23,990 bases of DNA from SZUA-181 sp964601765 (GTDB lineage Bacteria > Pseudomonadota > Zetaproteobacteria > Mariprofundales > Mariprofundaceae): NCBI GenBank assembly GCA_964601765.1, contig CAZROR010000021.1, positions 1 through 23,990 of the forward strand. Reading direction: 5' to 3'. Shown here in pieces: positions 22,726-23,990 of the stretch. A program made the position numbers and the translations under genes. Positions within the stretch are counted from its first letter, which is position 1; each line of letters begins with the position of its first letter. Under the pieces are notes generated by a model, which was given only the letters and a program-made list of their open reading frames with translations, was not told where the DNA came from and made no database searches.

Positions 22726-22749
22726 CAAAAGCTGCTTTTGTCGTATAAT
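22726..22749 (+). promoter_or_regulatory. dnaQ promoter region with palindrome and consensus -10
   Basis: A perfect TATAAT at 22744-22749 lies 9 nt before the dnaQ ATG. Just upstream is the palindrome CAAAAGC-T-GCTTTTG (22726-22740), which would occupy the -35/-10 spacer. The -35 position (22721-22726, ATGGGC) is weak. No clear Shine-Dalgarno sequence separates -10 and ATG, so the mRNA probably has a leader of 0-3 nt. Confidence 0.5.
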
Positions 22750-22758
22750 GGGTGCACC

Positions 22759-23496
22759 ATGCGGTTGATCGTTCTGGATACTGAAACCACGGGGTTATCC
22801 CCGTTCAAGGGTGACCGCATGGTCGAAATCGGCGCCATTGAAATCCAGCGCCGCGCCATTCAGCCGGACCGTATCTTCCATCATTATATCAACCCCGGAC
22901 GCCCGATCCCCGAGGAAGTCGTACGCATCCATGGCATCAGCGATGTGGACGTCAAGGATGCGCCACGTTTTACCGATATCGCTAGCGACTTTCTGGACTT
23001 TATCCGTGGTGCCACGCTCGTGATTCACAATGCTGCCTTCGACCTTGGCTTCATCATGCACGAACTGCATCTGGCCGGTCAGCCTGGCATCGACCAGGTA
23101 CCGGTTATCGATACGCTGCAGCTGGCACGCCAGCGCCACCCGCAGCGACGCAACAACCTGGACGCGCTATGCGACCGCTATGAGATTGACCGCAGCCATC
23201 GTGAGCGGCATGGCGCCCTGCTTGATTCCGAACTGCTTGCGGAGGTATATCTCGCCATGACAGGCGGGCGCCAGTTCTCGCTGGATACGGATGTACAGAC
23301 ACAGCCGGCGGCCAGCTTTGTACGCTTGCCGGACAATCTCAGCCGGCGTGATGAAAAGGCGGAAACTTCGGTCCTGATGAGCCGGAGCCCGCCCCCTGTT
23401 CCCGAGGAAGACATGCGTGCGCATCAGGCCATGCTGAAGCGGGTGCATGAGGCAAGCGGGCAGGCCATCTGGCTGCTCCCTCCGGGCAACGGCTGA
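22759..23496 (+). CDS. dnaQ: DNA polymerase III epsilon subunit (3'-5' proofreading exonuclease)
   Basis: Proofreading exonuclease of the replicative polymerase. The 245-residue protein (E. coli 243) has all DEDDh motifs: DTETTG (Asp7, Glu9), HNAAFDLGF (Asp95) and HGALLDSELLAEVYLAMTGG (His151, Asp156). After the catalytic domain, QFSL at 172-175 sits where the beta-clamp-binding motif lies in E. coli epsilon. A linker and a C-terminal helical tail (AHQAMLKRVHE, ending QAIWLLP) like the alpha-binding tail follow. The full length and tail argue for true DnaQ rather than a stand-alone exonuclease. The ATG at 22759 is preferred over an upstream TTG at 22687 because the family begins exactly there. 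Confidence 0.95.
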   Translation: MRLIVLDTETTGLSPFKGDRMVEIGAIEIQRRAIQPDRIFHHYINPGRPIPEEVVRIHGISDVDVKDAPRFTDIASDFLDFIRGATLVIHNAAFDLGFIMHELHLAGQPGIDQVPVIDTLQLARQRHPQRRNNLDALCDRYEIDRSHRERHGALLDSELLAEVYLAMTGGRQFSLDTDVQTQPAASFVRLPDNLSRRDEKAETSVLMSRSPPPVPEEDMRAHQAMLKRVHEASGQAIWLLPPGNG

Positions 23497-23537
23497 CACG
23501 CGCCTCCCATTCTCCATTGTATCTTCCTTCCCCCATC

Positions 23538-23987
23538 ATGCTGATCTGTGCAGGTAACCTGTGTCGCAGCCCGTTTGCCGCAGCCTATATGGCGCGGCGC
23601 CTGCAGCAGGCACAGATGGAAGTTGATATCTACAGCCGTGGCCTGCTGGCGCTGCCCGGGCAACGCCCACCGGAAGAGGCACTGGCAGCCGCAGCCGAAT
23701 TCGATATCGATCTGTCCGAGCATGTTGCCCAGCCTATGCTGGCGCCGGACCTCGAGCGCGCCGGCCTGATTCTCGTGATGAGTCCCGACCAGCGCACGCA
23801 TATCACCAAGGCACGGCCAACCAGCATCGGCAAGGTGTTTCTGTTATCCCACGCGTCGTCCGGTAAGCTGGCCAACCGATCGATTCCGGATCCCGTCGGG
23901 AAAGATATGGACACGTATCGTGCCGTTTATGCGGAAATCATCCAGCATGTCGATGCCTGGGTCAGGCGCTTTGGCATCTCCATCTAA
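23538..23987 (+). CDS. Low-molecular-weight protein tyrosine phosphatase family protein
   Basis: A 149-residue phosphatase with the P-loop CX5R at ICAGNLCRSP (nucleophile Cys4, Arg10) and the late general acid Asp118 in IPDPVGKD, the usual LMW-PTP arrangement. In bacteria such proteins dephosphorylate tyrosine kinases controlling exopolysaccharide, or act as arsenate reductases. The general-acid motif and absence of arsenic genes favour a phosphatase, but no kinase or polysaccharide genes are in view. The ATG at 23538 is chosen because the P-loop must lie near the N-terminus; a TTG at 23517 would add seven unmatched residues. The 41-bp gap after dnaQ shows no ribosome site. The gene is complete, ending 3 bp before the window edge. 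Confidence 0.88.
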   Translation: MLICAGNLCRSPFAAAYMARRLQQAQMEVDIYSRGLLALPGQRPPEEALAAAAEFDIDLSEHVAQPMLAPDLERAGLILVMSPDQRTHITKARPTSIGKVFLLSHASSGKLANRSIPDPVGKDMDTYRAVYAEIIQHVDAWVRRFGISI

Positions 23988-23990
23988 AGG

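Noticed and set aside
1..23990. A novel defence, mobile or biosynthetic system
   Set aside because: Nearly every gene belongs to a known housekeeping family, composition looks even by eye, and no integrase, transposase, nuclease cassette or repeat-flanked cargo is seen.

Overview
This window looks like ordinary core chromosome of a moderately high-GC (around 60 %, judged by eye) Gammaproteobacterium. The gene neighbourhoods support this: secA-argJ-mutT and glnE-ilvE are familiar gammaproteobacterial pairings. An Mla phospholipid-transport operon and an AsmA-family protein imply an outer membrane, and GlnE, the split glycine decarboxylase and DnaQ are typical proteobacterial forms. The glutamate-cysteine ligase is of the plant/alphaproteobacterial/xanthomonad kind rather than the enterobacterial kind. 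The species cannot be fixed from the sequence alone. I see no rRNA, tRNA, CRISPR array, insertion sequence, phage gene or toxin/defence module. No stretch without a gene exceeds about 125 bp.

Layout, left to right. (1) 85-1434 gshA. (2) 1471-6801 a one-carbon/glycine-cleavage cluster folD-gcvT-gcvH-gcvPA-gcvPB: the glycine cleavage system makes 5,10-methylene-THF, which FolD interconverts with 10-formyl-THF. gcvL is not here. (3) 6798-7022 (minus) a small Rof/YaeO-like putative Rho antiterminator, divergent from a class I aminotransferase at 7057-8208. (4) 8318-13057 secA, argJ, mutT and a Dabb-domain lipoprotein, all on the plus strand; argJ, mutT and the lipoprotein gene overlap end to end. 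(5) 13079-16763 glnE-ilvE on the minus strand, converging on the lipoprotein gene. (6) 16872-22718 mlaF-mlaE-mlaD-mlaC followed by a 1009-residue AsmA/YhdP-like protein, together a lipid-trafficking block, divergent from glnE. (7) 22759-23987 dnaQ and a low-molecular-weight tyrosine phosphatase.

No undescribed multi-gene system is visible. The interesting signals are in expression architecture. At least eight start codons lie 6-9 nt downstream of a plausible -10 hexamer and lack a Shine-Dalgarno sequence; five of these have exactly 6 nt. This suggests frequent leaderless transcription. gcvT has no ATG/GTG/TTG compatible with its conserved N-terminus and seems to start at a CTG overlapping the folD stop codon. 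The mla operon appears to be preceded by a 13-codon ORF whose stop overlaps the mlaF start, with a 14-bp perfect palindrome between -35 and -10. Two short intergenic repeats (gcvT/gcvH and secA/argJ) look like members of dispersed bacterial inverted-repeat families, and the secA/argJ one is built of 10-bp tandem units.
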